NCBI GenBank assembly: GCA_012034865.1
Contig: JAAUOM010000006.1
Coordinates: 1-64,000, forward strand
Direction of reading: 5' to 3'
DNA length: 64,000 nt
Source of the DNA: Acaryochloris sp. CRU_2_0
GTDB taxonomy: Bacteria; Cyanobacteriota; Cyanobacteriia; Thermosynechococcales; Thermosynechococcaceae
Below are positions 27,170-37,509 of the stretch, piece after piece. A model generated the notes under the pieces. It ran no database searches. It was not told the origin of the DNA and was given only the letters and a program-made list of their open reading frames with translations. The translations under genes and the position numbers were made by a program. Numbering within the stretch: the stretch's first letter is position 1; the number at the start of each line of letters is the position of its first letter.

Positions 27170-29326
27170 TTAGCTTTTGACAATTGCCCCAAAGTCGCCC
27201 AGAACCAGCGCATGGTTGCGTAACAAGCCTAGCAAGTTGAGGCGATTGCGGCGCAGGTCGGTTGCTTCTGCCATCACCAAGACACTATCGTCGCCGTCGA
27301 AGAATTGACTGACGGCAGGGGCAATTGCCTGCAACCCTTGAACCAGTTTTTGATAGTCACGGGTCACTTGAGCGGCTTGCGTTTGGGGCAAGAGCTTCAA
27401 CAATCCATCGTAAAAGAGTTGTTCACAGGACTGCTCAAAGAGTTGGGGCTTAACGAAATCATCTGGATTGAGGACGTCTAAAGGCAAATCCCCTTGTTTG
27501 GCCAAACGGGTTGCGCGATTGACGGTTTCATAGATAGTGTCTAGGGTGCCATCCGTGCGAATGTGCTGGAGAAATTGAGCGCGATCGCGCCCATCCAATA
27601 CATCCGTCAAGGCCCGCTGCTGGTATTCCTGAGCTTCTCCTAGAACTGCATTCACTAGATCATAATCAATCCCCCGTTCATCCTGAAGTAAATTGTGGAC
27701 TCGCACGGCCAAAAAGTCTTGCAACTGTTGTTGCAAATCGGGTAGAGGCTGAGATTTTTCACAGGTTTCGACAAAAGAGGTGATGGTTGCTACTAACAAC
27801 TGATCAAGGTTCAAATCTAGATTGGCATCCCAGATAATATTGAGAATGGCATTAGCAGCCCGCCGCAGGGCAAAGGGATCAGAAGACCCGGTAGGGGACA
27901 TCCCCAAGCCAAAAATGCATACTAAGGTATCTAGTCTGTCGGCAATGCCTACAACCCTACCCAAGAGAGTTTGAGGAAGGTCTCCCTGGGCACCTTTGGG
28001 CAAGTAATGTTCAGAAATCGCGACTGCAACTGCTGCATCTTCACCGCTGGTGATCGCATACTTTTGACCCATGATTCCCTGTAATTCTGGGAATTCTCCC
28101 ACCATTTGAGTCACTAAATCCGCTTTGCACAGCAGGGCAGCCCGGTGGATGCGTTGAGTCGTTTTGGAGTCTAACTGGAGTTGCTGAGCAATCCCTTTGG
28201 TAATAGCCACAATCCGATCAACTTTGGCACGCACCGAACCCAACTCTTCTTGAAACGTGACCGTTTCTAATTTCGGCAAATAATCCGCAAGGGCTATTTT
28301 TTGATCACTCTTGTAGAAAAACTGACCATCAGCCAGCCTTGCTCGAATCACCCGCTCATTGCCTTTAGCGATAATTTCGGACTTGGCGGGATCACCATTG
28401 GAGATCGTAATGAAATAGGGTAAAAGCCCTAGGCTGTCGGTTTGTTTACTATTGGCTACGGGAAAATAGCGTTGATGAGCAACCATTTCTGTAGTAATGA
28501 CTTCTGGGGGCAGCTCCAAAAACTCAGGATCAAAACCACCCATGACAGCGGTGGGCCACTCGACTAAATAGGTCACTTCCTGTAGTAAATCGGTGGAGAT
28601 GACAGCCTCTCCCTTGACCTTCTGAGCACACGCACGAACTTGTTTCTCGATGATGGTCTGGCGTTCGATCTGGTTCACTTGTACAGAAGCGGCTAACAAT
28701 ATGTCAACGTACCCTTGGGCATAGCTAATTGTGATAGGTTCAGGGTGCAAAACACGATGACCCCAGGATGTGCGATCGCTGACCATTGTGCTTGCTGCAT
28801 TCTCTAATCGCACCGGGATAACCTGATCGTCTAACAAACAGACCAGCCATCGGATCGGTCTGGAAAATCTCAGGTCTCCGTCTCCCCAACGCATAAACCG
28901 CTTGCCTTCCAGGCCAAAAATCCATTCAGGGATGAGAGCGGACAAGACCTGAGCAGCAGGTTGGCCAATCGTAGTTTTGTGGACAAAGACAAATGCGCCT
29001 TTGTCGGTATCACGTAGCTCAAAATCCTCAATATTAACCCCTTGTTTGCGGGCAAATCCTTGTGCTGCTGGAGTGGGTTTACCGTCTTTGAAGGCTGCAC
29101 TAGCAGCAGGACCTTTTAGTAATTCTGTTTGATCAGGTTGCACCTTAGGTAAGCCAACAGCCAAAATGGCTAGCCGCCGTGGGGTACCAAACACTTCTAT
29201 GGTTTGGGGGGCAAGAAGATGACTTTCAAGGCTTCTAGGAACCTGCAACTGCCATTGTTCAATCGCCGATTCCACAAAGTTGGCTGGCAATTCTTCTGTG
29301 CCAACTTCTAAGAGAAATGTCGCCAT
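27170..29326 (-). CDS. glyS: Glycyl-tRNA synthetase beta subunit
   Basis: About 718 residues from the methionine of [20 protein letters not shown], the universal GlyS start; a methionine four codons earlier is less likely. It pairs with the alpha subunit GlyQ (not in this window) to charge tRNA-Gly. Visible family blocks include [31 protein letters not shown], and the C-terminal HD-like/anticodon region [14 protein letters not shown]. The gene is divergent from the alpha-amylase gene. Confidence 0.95.
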   Translation of the reverse strand: MATFLLEVGTEELPANFVESAIEQWQLQVPRSLESHLLAPQTIEVFGTPRRLAILAVGLPKVQPDQTELLKGPAASAAFKDGKPTPAAQGFARKQGVNIEDFELRDTDKGAFVFVHKTTIGQPAAQVLSALIPEWIFGLEGKRFMRWGDGDLRFSRPIRWLVCLLDDQVIPVRLENAASTMVSDRTSWGHRVLHPEPITISYAQGYVDILLAASVQVNQIERQTIIEKQVRACAQKVKGEAVISTDLLQEVTYLVEWPTAVMGGFDPEFLELPPEVITTEMVAHQRYFPVANSKQTDSLGLLPYFITISNGDPAKSEIIAKGNERVIRARLADGQFFYKSDQKIALADYLPKLETVTFQEELGSVRAKVDRIVAITKGIAQQLQLDSKTTQRIHRAALLCKADLVTQMVGEFPELQGIMGQKYAITSGEDAAVAVAISEHYLPKGAQGDLPQTLLGRVVGIADRLDTLVCIFGLGMSPTGSSDPFALRRAANAILNIIWDANLDLNLDQLLVATITSFVETCEKSQPLPDLQQQLQDFLAVRVHNLLQDERGIDYDLVNAVLGEAQEYQQRALTDVLDGRDRAQFLQHIRTDGTLDTIYETVNRATRLAKQGDLPLDVLNPDDFVKPQLFEQSCEQLFYDGLLKLLPQTQAAQVTRDYQKLVQGLQAIAPAVSQFFDGDDSVLVMAEATDLRRNRLNLLGLLRNHALVLGDFGAIVKS

Positions 29327-29570
29327 CATAGAACCCACTTGAGTATTGTTTTACACAGTCTATCGTGGGAGTACAGAAAAATGGTGCGATGGTCAATGGT
29401 GGGACTCCATGCAGCAAATCTAGGGCACAAATAGGTGTCACACGATCCGCCTCTATCCTTGGATGGATGTTTGGTTGACACTGGGATAGATGTTATTGGA
29501 CGCTATTTCACCTAGAATCACGACTGAATATAGAGCCGTGAATTCTGTCTTACGTAGGAGGCAACCATTG

Positions 29571-31049
29571 ATGTCTGAAACGAATGGGGTAATGATGCAG
29601 TACTTCCACTGGTATATCCCAGAGGATGGCAAACTTTGGAATCAGTTGGCTGAGTCTGCCAAAGATCTAGCGAACGTGGGGATTACCTCTGTTTGGCTGC
29701 CTCCTGCTTACAAAGGAATTGGGGGTGGTATGGACGTGGGTTATGGAGTCTATGATTTATTTGATTTAGGTGAATTTGACCAAAAAGGCTCTGTCAGAAC
29801 CAAATACGGCACAAAGGATGAATATTTACAGGCCATTAAAGCTGCTCAAGAGGCCGGAATTCGCGTCTATGCTGATGCTGTTTTTAACCATAAATTAGGG
29901 GCAGATGAAGCTGAAGAAGTGGAGGCCACTCCTTTTGATCCGGAAAATCGGCAGGAAACTATCGGTGAGTACCAGAAAATTAAGGCTTGGACCCACTTTA
30001 CCTTTCCCGGTCGTGGTGAGACCTATTCCAGCATGAAGTGGCATTGGTGGCACTTTGATGCCATTGACCACAATGCCTATAACGAAAGGGAAAACGCCAT
30101 TTATTTGCTGAAAGGCAAGGAATTTGATCGCAATGTCGATTTGGAGAAAGGGAATTTCGACTACCTGATGGGCTGTGATCTGGATATGTCCCATCCTGAA
30201 GTTTGTGGCGAGTTGAAATATTGGGGAAAGTGGTATGTGGAAACAACGGGCGTAGATGGGTTCCGGTTTGATGCAGTTAAGCATGTCTCCGCAGAATTTT
30301 TCCGGGAGTGGCTGGATCACATCAGTCACGCCACCCAGCGCGATCTATTTGCAGTCGGAGAGTACTGGTCTTACGAAGTGGAGGCGTTGCATCACTTTAT
30401 CGAAACTACTAATGGTAGAGTGACACTGTTTGATGCACCGCTTCATTACAACTTCCATGTGGCTAGTCAGTCTGGCAATAGCTACGACCTGCGGCAAATT
30501 TTTGATAACACCCTTGTTCAACACCAACCGACTCTAGCAGTGACGCTGGTTGATAACCATGATTCCCAGCCTTTACAATCCCTAGAATCGGTGGTTGAAC
30601 CTTGGTTTAAGCCCCTAGCCTATGCCCTGATTTTGCTACGTCGGGAAGGATATCCTTGCGTTTTCTATGCAGATTACTATGGATCACGGTATCAAGACAC
30701 AGGGGATGATGGGGACGAGTACGAAATTTGGTTAGATAAACACAAGTGGTTGTTGGATAAGTTTCTCTTTGCTCGTCAAACCTATGCTTATGGCGATCAG
30801 TACGATTATTTTGACCATGCCAACACCATCGGCTGGACTCGGTTAGGCAACCCAGAATATCCTGGCGGGATGGCCGTCGTCCTCAGTAATGGCGAGGATG
30901 GTAGTAAGTTTATGGAAATTGGCCAGCCCAATCGCACCTATATTGATATCACTGAACATATCAGTGATCCAGTTACGACTAGTGATCAGGGTTGGGGCGA
31001 GTTTCGATGTAAGGGGGGGTCAGTCTCTGTGTGGGTTCCTCAGTCGTAG
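29571..31049 (+). CDS. Intracellular alpha-amylase (GH13)
   Basis: 492 residues from ATG 29571, which is preceded by a strong AGGAGG at 29556-29561; an upstream ATG in the same frame is not needed. No signal peptide, so it acts in the cytoplasm on glycogen-derived alpha-1,4-glucans. Catalytic residues are the nucleophile Asp in GFRFDAVKHV, the acid/base Glu in AVGEYWSYE and the third Asp in TLVDNHDSQP. The B-domain (EVEATPFDPENRQ, KAWTHFTFPGRGE) places it with bacterial liquefying amylases (GH13 subfamily 5). Confidence 0.93.
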   Translation: MSETNGVMMQYFHWYIPEDGKLWNQLAESAKDLANVGITSVWLPPAYKGIGGGMDVGYGVYDLFDLGEFDQKGSVRTKYGTKDEYLQAIKAAQEAGIRVYADAVFNHKLGADEAEEVEATPFDPENRQETIGEYQKIKAWTHFTFPGRGETYSSMKWHWWHFDAIDHNAYNERENAIYLLKGKEFDRNVDLEKGNFDYLMGCDLDMSHPEVCGELKYWGKWYVETTGVDGFRFDAVKHVSAEFFREWLDHISHATQRDLFAVGEYWSYEVEALHHFIETTNGRVTLFDAPLHYNFHVASQSGNSYDLRQIFDNTLVQHQPTLAVTLVDNHDSQPLQSLESVVEPWFKPLAYALILLRREGYPCVFYADYYGSRYQDTGDDGDEYEIWLDKHKWLLDKFLFARQTYAYGDQYDYFDHANTIGWTRLGNPEYPGGMAVVLSNGEDGSKFMEIGQPNRTYIDITEHISDPVTTSDQGWGEFRCKGGSVSVWVPQS

Positions 31050-31358
31050 TGTTTGTTGTGATGACTTATTCAATGTGCCTTATTCTTAGTCAAGCGCCAT
31101 GCTCGTTTGATCAACACAGATGGTGAGAGTACCACCTCTACCCCGGCTCACTTTCAGATTGTTCCCAAGGCTTTATCCGTGTTGGTTCCATAAACTGAGA
31201 TTTTGCACCCACCCTCCTAAGTCCCCCCTTGGTTCTAGCGCAGGAGGATTGGGGAGGGGTCAGCTCTGAAGCTGGTGCAAAATCGGAGATAAAGACTTTA
31301 GCGACATGCAATTAATGATTAAGTAATATCTAACGCTGCAAGAAGCAGCGTTGAGCGC
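31050..31358. other. Intergenic with a fold-back element
   Basis: 309 bases. The part 31085-31140 read on the minus strand gives a short open stretch (SRGRGGTLTICVDQTSMALD), which looks like a fragment of a coding sequence but is too short to name. The rest holds the inverted-repeat element listed separately (31199-31284). Confidence 0.4.
31199..31284. repeat. Fold-back element with 11-bp terminal inverted repeats
   Basis: Ends GATTTTGCACC (31199-31209) and GGTGCAAAATC (31274-31284) are perfect inverted repeats. The inside has a C-rich left part (ACCCTCCTAAGTCCCCCC) and a G-rich right part (AGGAGGATTGGGGAGGGGT), which are imperfectly complementary. It resembles the C-rich fold-backs common in cyanobacterial intergenic DNA and a second copy-type element at 33085-33217. 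It may end the alpha-amylase transcript. Confidence 0.55.
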
Positions 31359-32123
31359 ATGAATCACTCCTTTGGGTTTTATTGGCTGGCTTTCTTCGGG
31401 CTAATTCTGGGCCGATATTTTCTGATTGTTGGAGGAGCCTACTGGCTCTTCTATTCAGTTTTGGTGCAATTCTGGACAAAGCGAGAGCTGCACAGATCGC
31501 CGCCCATGGATAAGTCGATTCGCAGAGATATCAAATTATCGGTGTTTTCCGCAGTGGTCTTTTCCTTATGTGCGGCGGTTGTGATGTCAGGATACAACTC
31601 AGGTGTAACGCTCTTGTATGTATCTTGGCGCGACTATGGACTGTGGTATTTAGGGTTTAGCTATGGTGCCGTTCTGATCCTGCAAGATGCCTACTTTTAC
31701 GTGACCCATCGCATCTTTCACCACCCTCGGCTATTCAAATGGCTGCACCAAGGACACCATCGTTCCCGCCATCCAACGCCGTGGACATCTTTTGCCTTCG
31801 ACCCCGCAGAGGCACTTGTGCAGGGGCTGTTCTTAGTCTGTATTGTTTTTATGGTTCCGCTCCATTTCATTACCCTAATCGCTGTGCTGATCACCATGAC
31901 CGTCTGGGCAGTATTGAACCATATGGGACTTGAGCGGTTTCCTGCTTGGTTTCCCCACCATTGGCTAGGTAAATGGATCATTGGTCCAGCCCATCATTCA
32001 ATCCATCACTGCAGGTATTCTCTTCACTACGGACTCTACTTTACAGTCTGGGACAAACTCCTGGGCACTCATGATCCTGATTATGGCCTTGAGTTTGACT
32101 CTGCTTGTAGATCAAGAAATTAA
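31359..32123 (+). CDS. Sterol desaturase / fatty-acid hydroxylase family membrane protein
   Basis: 254 residues with about four to five membrane segments (10-35, 58-78, 95-112, 150-185). The di-iron His clusters are complete: HRIFHH, HQGHHRSRH and HHSIHH. Such enzymes introduce hydroxyl groups or double bonds into sterols, carotenoids or fatty acids using O2 at the membrane. The substrate is not predictable. The last 12 bases overlap the 3' end of the convergent response-regulator gene. Confidence 0.88.
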   Translation: MNHSFGFYWLAFFGLILGRYFLIVGGAYWLFYSVLVQFWTKRELHRSPPMDKSIRRDIKLSVFSAVVFSLCAAVVMSGYNSGVTLLYVSWRDYGLWYLGFSYGAVLILQDAYFYVTHRIFHHPRLFKWLHQGHHRSRHPTPWTSFAFDPAEALVQGLFLVCIVFMVPLHFITLIAVLITMTVWAVLNHMGLERFPAWFPHHWLGKWIIGPAHHSIHHCRYSLHYGLYFTVWDKLLGTHDPDYGLEFDSACRSRN

Positions 32124-32852
32124 GCCAGCCCGCAGTGCCCGCACCGCTGCTTGAGTGCGGTCATGGGCACAGAGCTTTTCGAGGACATTGCGGACATGGG
32201 TTTTGACAGTGCCCACGGTGATGTACAGCCGCTCAGCGATCTCGCTATTGGTGCAGCCCGCCACAATTAACTCCAGAACGTCTTGCTCTCGTTGGGTCAA
32301 TGGATAAGTTTCGATCACTTGTCCAAATTCAGGCTCTACAGCGCTAATTTCTACGGTTTTTTGGCTTGGATCTTGGGCGGTAGGAAAGCCCTCTCGTAAT
32401 TGTCGTAGGACAATATTGGCGATCGCAGGATCAATCCAGCCACTGCCACTTTGGGTTGCTTTCACAGCCTCTGCTAGACGCTCCATGTCCATACTTTTCA
32501 TGCAGTAGGCGTCAGCGCCAGCGGCAAAGGCAGCTAAGACGATTTCATCACTGCCTTGCATCGTCAATATCAAAATTCTGGTGCAATGGCCAAAGGCCGG
32601 TCTTCGACCATCGCTGCCCTGATCGCTCTGGAATTGTCGGAATTTCCGGGTTAATTCAATGCCATCGATGCCCGGTAAACCCACATCCACAATGGCAACG
32701 TCGGGTTGGGTAGTTTCTAAAAGCCGTAAACCTTGGGTACCACTGGCCGCTTCACCGACGATCTGGAGTTGATCATCCCGCTCTAGAGAAGCGCGCAAGC
32801 CAATGCGAACCACATCATGATCTTCAATAAGGGCAACATGGATCTGATTCAT
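32112..32852 (-). CDS. NarL/LuxR-type response regulator
   Basis: About 246 residues from the methionine of MNQIHVALIEDHD; an ATG six codons earlier also exists. The receiver domain has the acidic pair EDHD and the phospho-acceptor Asp in VAIVDVGLPGIDG; the Lys is in YCMKSMDM. A loop insertion (QFQSDQGSDGRRPAFGH) lies after the fourth helix. The C-terminal DNA-binding domain is LTQREQDVLELIVAGCTNSE with TVGTVKTHVRNVLEKL. It is divergent from a PAS histidine kinase 500 bases away, a possible but unproven partner, since NarL-type regulators usually pair with HisKA_3 kinases. Confidence 0.92.
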   Translation of the reverse strand: MNQIHVALIEDHDVVRIGLRASLERDDQLQIVGEAASGTQGLRLLETTQPDVAIVDVGLPGIDGIELTRKFRQFQSDQGSDGRRPAFGHCTRILILTMQGSDEIVLAAFAAGADAYCMKSMDMERLAEAVKATQSGSGWIDPAIANIVLRQLREGFPTAQDPSQKTVEISAVEPEFGQVIETYPLTQREQDVLELIVAGCTNSEIAERLYITVGTVKTHVRNVLEKLCAHDRTQAAVRALRAGLIS

Positions 32853-33084
32853 TATGCACAAACTACCCATTTTTAAACGATCTCTCTTTCTAATTTAATA
32901 CCGACTCATCGATTCAAGGGACTCTATCTAAGGGCATGAAGAATTCAAAATGTACGGTGTCCAAAATCTATCTTTAGGAATATAAAGCGATCCTGCGATG
33001 TCAGGATACTGGAGATCATGGATTCCTACCCTTCCCTTAGCCGATGGCGTACAGACATTTATCCCAAATAGCGTAATTCTGAGC

Positions 33085-33217
33085 AAACCCACCCCTGCCC
33101 CTCCCAAAAGGGGATAATCTAGAGAGATGTAGCAAATATGCTGCAATCATCTTGGGAACCCAGGGAAATGACCTAATCCCCTCCTGGGAGGGATGCCCGC
33201 AGGGCGAGGTGGGTTTA
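33085..33217. repeat. Long fold-back element between regulator and kinase
   Basis: Left arm AAACCCACC (33085-33093) matches right arm GGTGGGTTT (about 33208-33216). Inside, CTCCCAAAAGGGGATAA (left) matches the complement of TAATCCCCTCCTGGGAGG (right). Arms are about 33 and 45 bases, the right one with an insertion (GATGCCCGCAGG). A further small palindrome sits in the loop (TTGGGAACCCA). The segment ATGCTGCA at about 33139 also has a complement at about 33233, giving alternative folds. It is related in style to 31199-31284 and fills most of the 500-base gap; no gene is seen there. Confidence 0.6.
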
Positions 33218-33370
33218 TCCAGAGTTGGGCAATGCAGCATAAATTGCCCTCTGGAAGCTAGACTCCAGTTATTTGTATGCATATCGTAGCTTTCTCAAGA
33301 CAGTGGCGCGATAGCACGAGAGGGTTAGGGTGGGGTAATACTTAAAGTGTCCAAGCTTAAAGCAAATCCT

Positions 33371-35086
33371 ATGACTAAAATTTGCCAATCCTCTGAACCT
33401 GATCCGGTCGCCGAAGGCGGGTCTAAGTCCTACGGACAGCAAGCAACGACCATCGCACAAAGTACTACAAATCTAGAGGCTACCCTTCACGAGCAGCAGG
33501 CTAGAACAGAGGATGAAAAAGCAATCACCTACGCTATCAAGGATGCTGAGCGCCTGACCCTGGCTTTAGAGGCCGCCAAAATGGGCTGGTGGGATCTAGA
33601 CTGGACCACCCGGCAGACGCTCTGGAGTCCTAGACATGAAATCCTATTTGGGTATGAACCGGGTCAACCTGAACGGGATTACTTTGACTGGGAACGCCGC
33701 ATTCATCCCGATGATCTGGAGTGGATTCATCAAGCCACCCATTACGCTAGAGACCACCACCAAGATTTAGCGATTCAATACCGGATTATCTGGCCCGACG
33801 GCAGTCTGCACTGGATTGATACCCTAGGGCGCTTTTATTACGATTCCCAGGGAGAGCCTATCCGCATGGTGGGCGTGATCAGAGACATCACCGACCAGAA
33901 GCACTCAGAGGAAGCCTTACAAGACAGTGAAGAGCGCTTTAGAGCCACGTTTGAGCAGGCAGCAGTAGGAATTGCCCATGTCGATTTAGAGGGTCGTTGG
34001 CTGCGTGTCAACCAGACCCTCTGTAATATTGTTGGTTATTCTGAGGCAGAGCTATTAGAGCGCAGGTTTCAGGATATTACCCATCCCGATGATTTAGAGA
34101 CGGACTTGGGCTATGTTCAGCAACTGTTGGCAGGCGAGATTCAAACCTATTCCATGGAAAAACGGTATCTCCATAAAGAAGGGTTTCCAGTTTGGATTGA
34201 GTTAACGGTATCACTGGCACGCCATCGGCAAGCCGATCAAGACGGTTCCCTGGCAATTCTGGGAGAACCCAAGTACTTTATTTCTGTGGTGGAAGAGATT
34301 AGCGATCGCAAACGCTGTGAACGCGGACGCGACGAGGCTGAAGTGGCTCTCCAAGCTCGTGCCCGTGAATTGGCCGAGGCGAATCTGCTATTGACTCAAG
34401 CGGCAACACTGATCAATCTCCGCAATCAAGAACTGGATCAGTTTGTGCATGTGGTCTCCCATGATCTGAAAGCACCCCTGCGCGCCATTGCTAATCTTTC
34501 GGAGTGGATTGAAACCGATTTAGCGGGTCAATTACCCGCCGAGAACGAACAGCAACTGCAATTGCTACGCACACGGGTTCAGCGCATGACCACCATGATT
34601 GACGACCTCTTGACATACTCGCGCATCGGTCGGGTGGCAGGTACCACCGAAGCAGTCGATGTTGCAGAATTCCTAGCGGAGATTATTGACACCCTCGACC
34701 CACCCCCCACCTTCACGATTGAGATTGAGTCCCCCATGCCCATCCTCCAGACCAAGCGACTACCCTTGAGCCAGGTGTTTGCTAATCTGATCAGCAACGC
34801 CATTAAGCACCGAGATCGCCCCCAAGGTCACATCCACATCTCTAGTAGAGAACAAGCTGAATTCTATGAGTTTGCCCTCAGGGATGATGGCCCTGGCATT
34901 GCCCCAGAACACCATGACCATATTTTTACGATCTTTCAAGCTCTCAAACCCAATCAAGAGAGTACGGGGATTGGTCTCTCGATTGTTAAAAAGATTGTCG
35001 AAACAGAAGGCGGAATGATTCGTCTAGAGTCCCAGGTGGGAGAGGGCGCAGCCTTTTATTTTACCTGGCCTCGGAATGGGGGCTAG
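33371..35086 (+). CDS. PAS-domain sensor histidine kinase
   Basis: About 571 residues from ATG 33371; a GTG eight codons upstream is less likely. Soluble. Two PAS/PAC modules lie at about 55-180 (GWWDLDWTTRQTLWSP ... GVIRDITDQK) and 190-320 (FRATFEQAAVGIAHVDLEG ... VEEISDRK). A short coiled coil precedes HisKA with His in VHVVSHDLKAPLRAI. The HATPase has N-box NLISNAIKH, G1 DDGPGI and G2 TGIGLSIV. The HisKA resembles that of cyanobacterial phytochrome-type kinases, but no GAF chromophore domain is present. PAS ligand unknown. Confidence 0.92.
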   Translation: MTKICQSSEPDPVAEGGSKSYGQQATTIAQSTTNLEATLHEQQARTEDEKAITYAIKDAERLTLALEAAKMGWWDLDWTTRQTLWSPRHEILFGYEPGQPERDYFDWERRIHPDDLEWIHQATHYARDHHQDLAIQYRIIWPDGSLHWIDTLGRFYYDSQGEPIRMVGVIRDITDQKHSEEALQDSEERFRATFEQAAVGIAHVDLEGRWLRVNQTLCNIVGYSEAELLERRFQDITHPDDLETDLGYVQQLLAGEIQTYSMEKRYLHKEGFPVWIELTVSLARHRQADQDGSLAILGEPKYFISVVEEISDRKRCERGRDEAEVALQARARELAEANLLLTQAATLINLRNQELDQFVHVVSHDLKAPLRAIANLSEWIETDLAGQLPAENEQQLQLLRTRVQRMTTMIDDLLTYSRIGRVAGTTEAVDVAEFLAEIIDTLDPPPTFTIEIESPMPILQTKRLPLSQVFANLISNAIKHRDRPQGHIHISSREQAEFYEFALRDDGPGIAPEHHDHIFTIFQALKPNQESTGIGLSIVKKIVETEGGMIRLESQVGEGAAFYFTWPRNGG

Positions 35087-35118
35087 GGGGATCCCCTATT
35101 CAAGGTAAAAGCGAGGGA

Positions 35119-37509
35119 TTAGGAACTGCAATGGGCAAGGGTTACTCCGGTGCCGCCGTCGGCTTGATCGGCGAATTCATAACGCTGGACTTGGGGATGC
35201 TGGTCTAAGTAGGCTTGTACGCCTTGACGAAGTTTGCCTGTGCCGTGACCGTGAATAATCCACAGGGGGCCTTGGGTTTTGGCGATCGCGTTTTCTAGGG
35301 CTACTTCGGCATCAGCTACCCGTGACCCGCGCAGGTCAAGGGTATTTTGGGAGGTTCGGATCAACGGGGCAGAGGTAGGCGGATCTAATTTTTTAGGTGC
35401 CAGTTCGGTTTTTTTAGGTATAGGTTGAGGTTCTACTTTTTCTCCGGTTAGGGACTCGACTTCCGTGGGTTTGACGGTCATTTTCAGGAGACCGAACCGC
35501 ACGACTAGTTCTTGGGCGGTGGTTACCTCAATCACTTCTGCCTTTTGGTCAATCCTGGGGATGCGGACGCGATCTCCCACCTGGGGATTAAACCCTGGAG
35601 GTGGAGAGGACACGGGGGAGGATTGACGGGAGGGTAAGCGCTTGTTAGCAATTTTGTCTAAGCGTTGGCTGGCTGCTTGGGCAGCTAGGGCAGATTTGGG
35701 TTGCTGTTGCAGGTCACGAATAACTTGAGCGATCGCTTGCTTGGCTCCCCGAATTTCTGCTTGAATCACCTGTTCTTGCTGTTGGCGCAGCGTTTGCTCT
35801 TGGGCTTTGAGATCAGAGGCTTTTTGAGCCACTTGTTGGTGCAGATGTTCTGTCTGATGTAAAAGCTGTGCTGCGGCTTGGGCTTTGCTTTCTTGGTGGC
35901 GGCGCTCGGTTTCTAAACCCGTAATGACCTGATTGACGGCATCGGTTTTGTCTTCTAATTGGGCTTGAGCTTGGGCAATGACCTGGGCATGCAGCCCCAA
36001 GCGCTGGGCAATAATTAGGGCATTTGAGCGTCCAGGAATTCCCCAGAGTAAACGATAGGTGGGTTGTAAGGTGGCATCGTCAAATTCTACAGAAGCATTT
36101 TCAAACCGAGAATCGACGTACTTAAGGGCTTTTAATTCGCCAAAATGGGTGGTGGCCACCGTTAATTGGGCATGATCCGCCAAATACTGGAGGAGGGCGA
36201 TCGCCAGGGCAGTGCCTTCGGTAGGGTCTGTTCCGGCCCCGACTTCATCCAAGAGAATCAAAGACTGCTCACTCAAAGCCACAATAATTTCCTGAATCCG
36301 CCGAATATGCCCAGAAAAAGTAGATAAACTTTGCTGCAAAGATTGCTCGTCCCCGATATCCGCCAAAACTTGATCAAACCAGGGCATCTCTACAGGTTCT
36401 TGGGCGGGCACAAATAGCCCTGCCTTGGCCATTAATATGGCTAGACCTAGGGTTTTCAAGGTTACGGTTTTGCCCCCCGTATTGGGACCTGTAATCGCCA
36501 CAACCCGAATTTGTGGGTGAATGGCCACATCAATAGCAACGACTTCAGACCCTTGTTCATGGCGTTGTTGCCAAACCAACAGTGGGTGACGGAGGCGTCG
36601 GAGCGTAAGGGATTCAGAATCAGTACTCTCCAGGAAGCGGGGTCGATTGGCTCCTAGCCAATGGCTATAGCGTGCCCGAGCTGTCGCCAGATCAATGGCC
36701 GTGACAATCACCAGCAAAGATTCTAGATCCAGATGCACCTCAGCAATTTTGGCTGTTAGGGCTTGGCGAATAGTTTCAGCTTCGATCTGTTCTTGACGAG
36801 TGAGTTGACGCAGGCGGTTATTGAGTTCTACCGTCGCTTGGGGTTCAATATAGAGGGTGGCTCCCGTGGCCGAGGTATCATGAACAATCCCTGGTACGGC
36901 TTCTTTTTGCGGGGCTTTCACCGGAATTACAAAGCGATCGCTGCGTTGGGTAATCAGGCGTTCTTGTAGGGCGGCTCCTTGACGCTGCAAGATCCGCTGC
37001 AAAATTGCTTGAATCTCTTGGTAGACTTGGCGTTGGCGCTCTCGAATTCCCAGAAGCTTGTCACTGGCGCGATCGGCGACTCCGCCCTGCTCATCAATGC
37101 AATGGTGAATCTCTTGTTCTAGCTCTGGATAGGTGCGCAGGTCGGCCACCAACTGATTGAGATTGACTAACTCAGGATAACGGTTGATCAGTCGGCGCAA
37201 ATTGCGGCTGCCTGCCAACGTGGTGGCAACTTGCAAGAGTTCTGAGCCACTAAGGATGCCTTGACGGTGCGATCGCGCCAACGCCGCCCCAATATCATGA
37301 ATACCCTCAAAGGGGAGTGTCGTCAGCCGTTGCGTCTCTAAGGTGTCAACTTCCTGGGTCTGCTGTAAGAGGGTTTCACTCACCTCAACAGTCTCAGGGA
37401 TCGACAATTGCAGGGCTGCACTCATCCCCAACTTCGTGGCCGCAAAGGTTGATACATGCTGGCATAATCGTTGCCACTCTAGTAGTTCTAGGGTTTTAGA
37501 AACAATCAC
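35119..37509 (-). CDS. mutS2: Endonuclease MutS2
   Basis: 796 residues. A MutS homologue that suppresses recombination and rescues stalled ribosomes in some bacteria, not mismatch repair. Walker A is GPNTGGKTVTLKTLG (about 341), Walker B region LILLDEVGAGTDPTEG, then a long coiled coil (about 520-600) and a C-terminal Smr nuclease domain (LDLRGSRVADAE ... IHGHGTGKLRQGV). Domain order and size match the family. It is convergent with the kinase gene. Confidence 0.95.
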   Translation of the reverse strand: MIVSKTLELLEWQRLCQHVSTFAATKLGMSAALQLSIPETVEVSETLLQQTQEVDTLETQRLTTLPFEGIHDIGAALARSHRQGILSGSELLQVATTLAGSRNLRRLINRYPELVNLNQLVADLRTYPELEQEIHHCIDEQGGVADRASDKLLGIRERQRQVYQEIQAILQRILQRQGAALQERLITQRSDRFVIPVKAPQKEAVPGIVHDTSATGATLYIEPQATVELNNRLRQLTRQEQIEAETIRQALTAKIAEVHLDLESLLVIVTAIDLATARARYSHWLGANRPRFLESTDSESLTLRRLRHPLLVWQQRHEQGSEVVAIDVAIHPQIRVVAITGPNTGGKTVTLKTLGLAILMAKAGLFVPAQEPVEMPWFDQVLADIGDEQSLQQSLSTFSGHIRRIQEIIVALSEQSLILLDEVGAGTDPTEGTALAIALLQYLADHAQLTVATTHFGELKALKYVDSRFENASVEFDDATLQPTYRLLWGIPGRSNALIIAQRLGLHAQVIAQAQAQLEDKTDAVNQVITGLETERRHQESKAQAAAQLLHQTEHLHQQVAQKASDLKAQEQTLRQQQEQVIQAEIRGAKQAIAQVIRDLQQQPKSALAAQAASQRLDKIANKRLPSRQSSPVSSPPPGFNPQVGDRVRIPRIDQKAEVIEVTTAQELVVRFGLLKMTVKPTEVESLTGEKVEPQPIPKKTELAPKKLDPPTSAPLIRTSQNTLDLRGSRVADAEVALENAIAKTQGPLWIIHGHGTGKLRQGVQAYLDQHPQVQRYEFADQADGGTGVTLAHCSS

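Noticed and set aside
29490-29570. Upstream start for the alpha-amylase
   Set aside because: The extra 27 residues are unlike the family, and AGGAGG lies right before the ATG at 29571.
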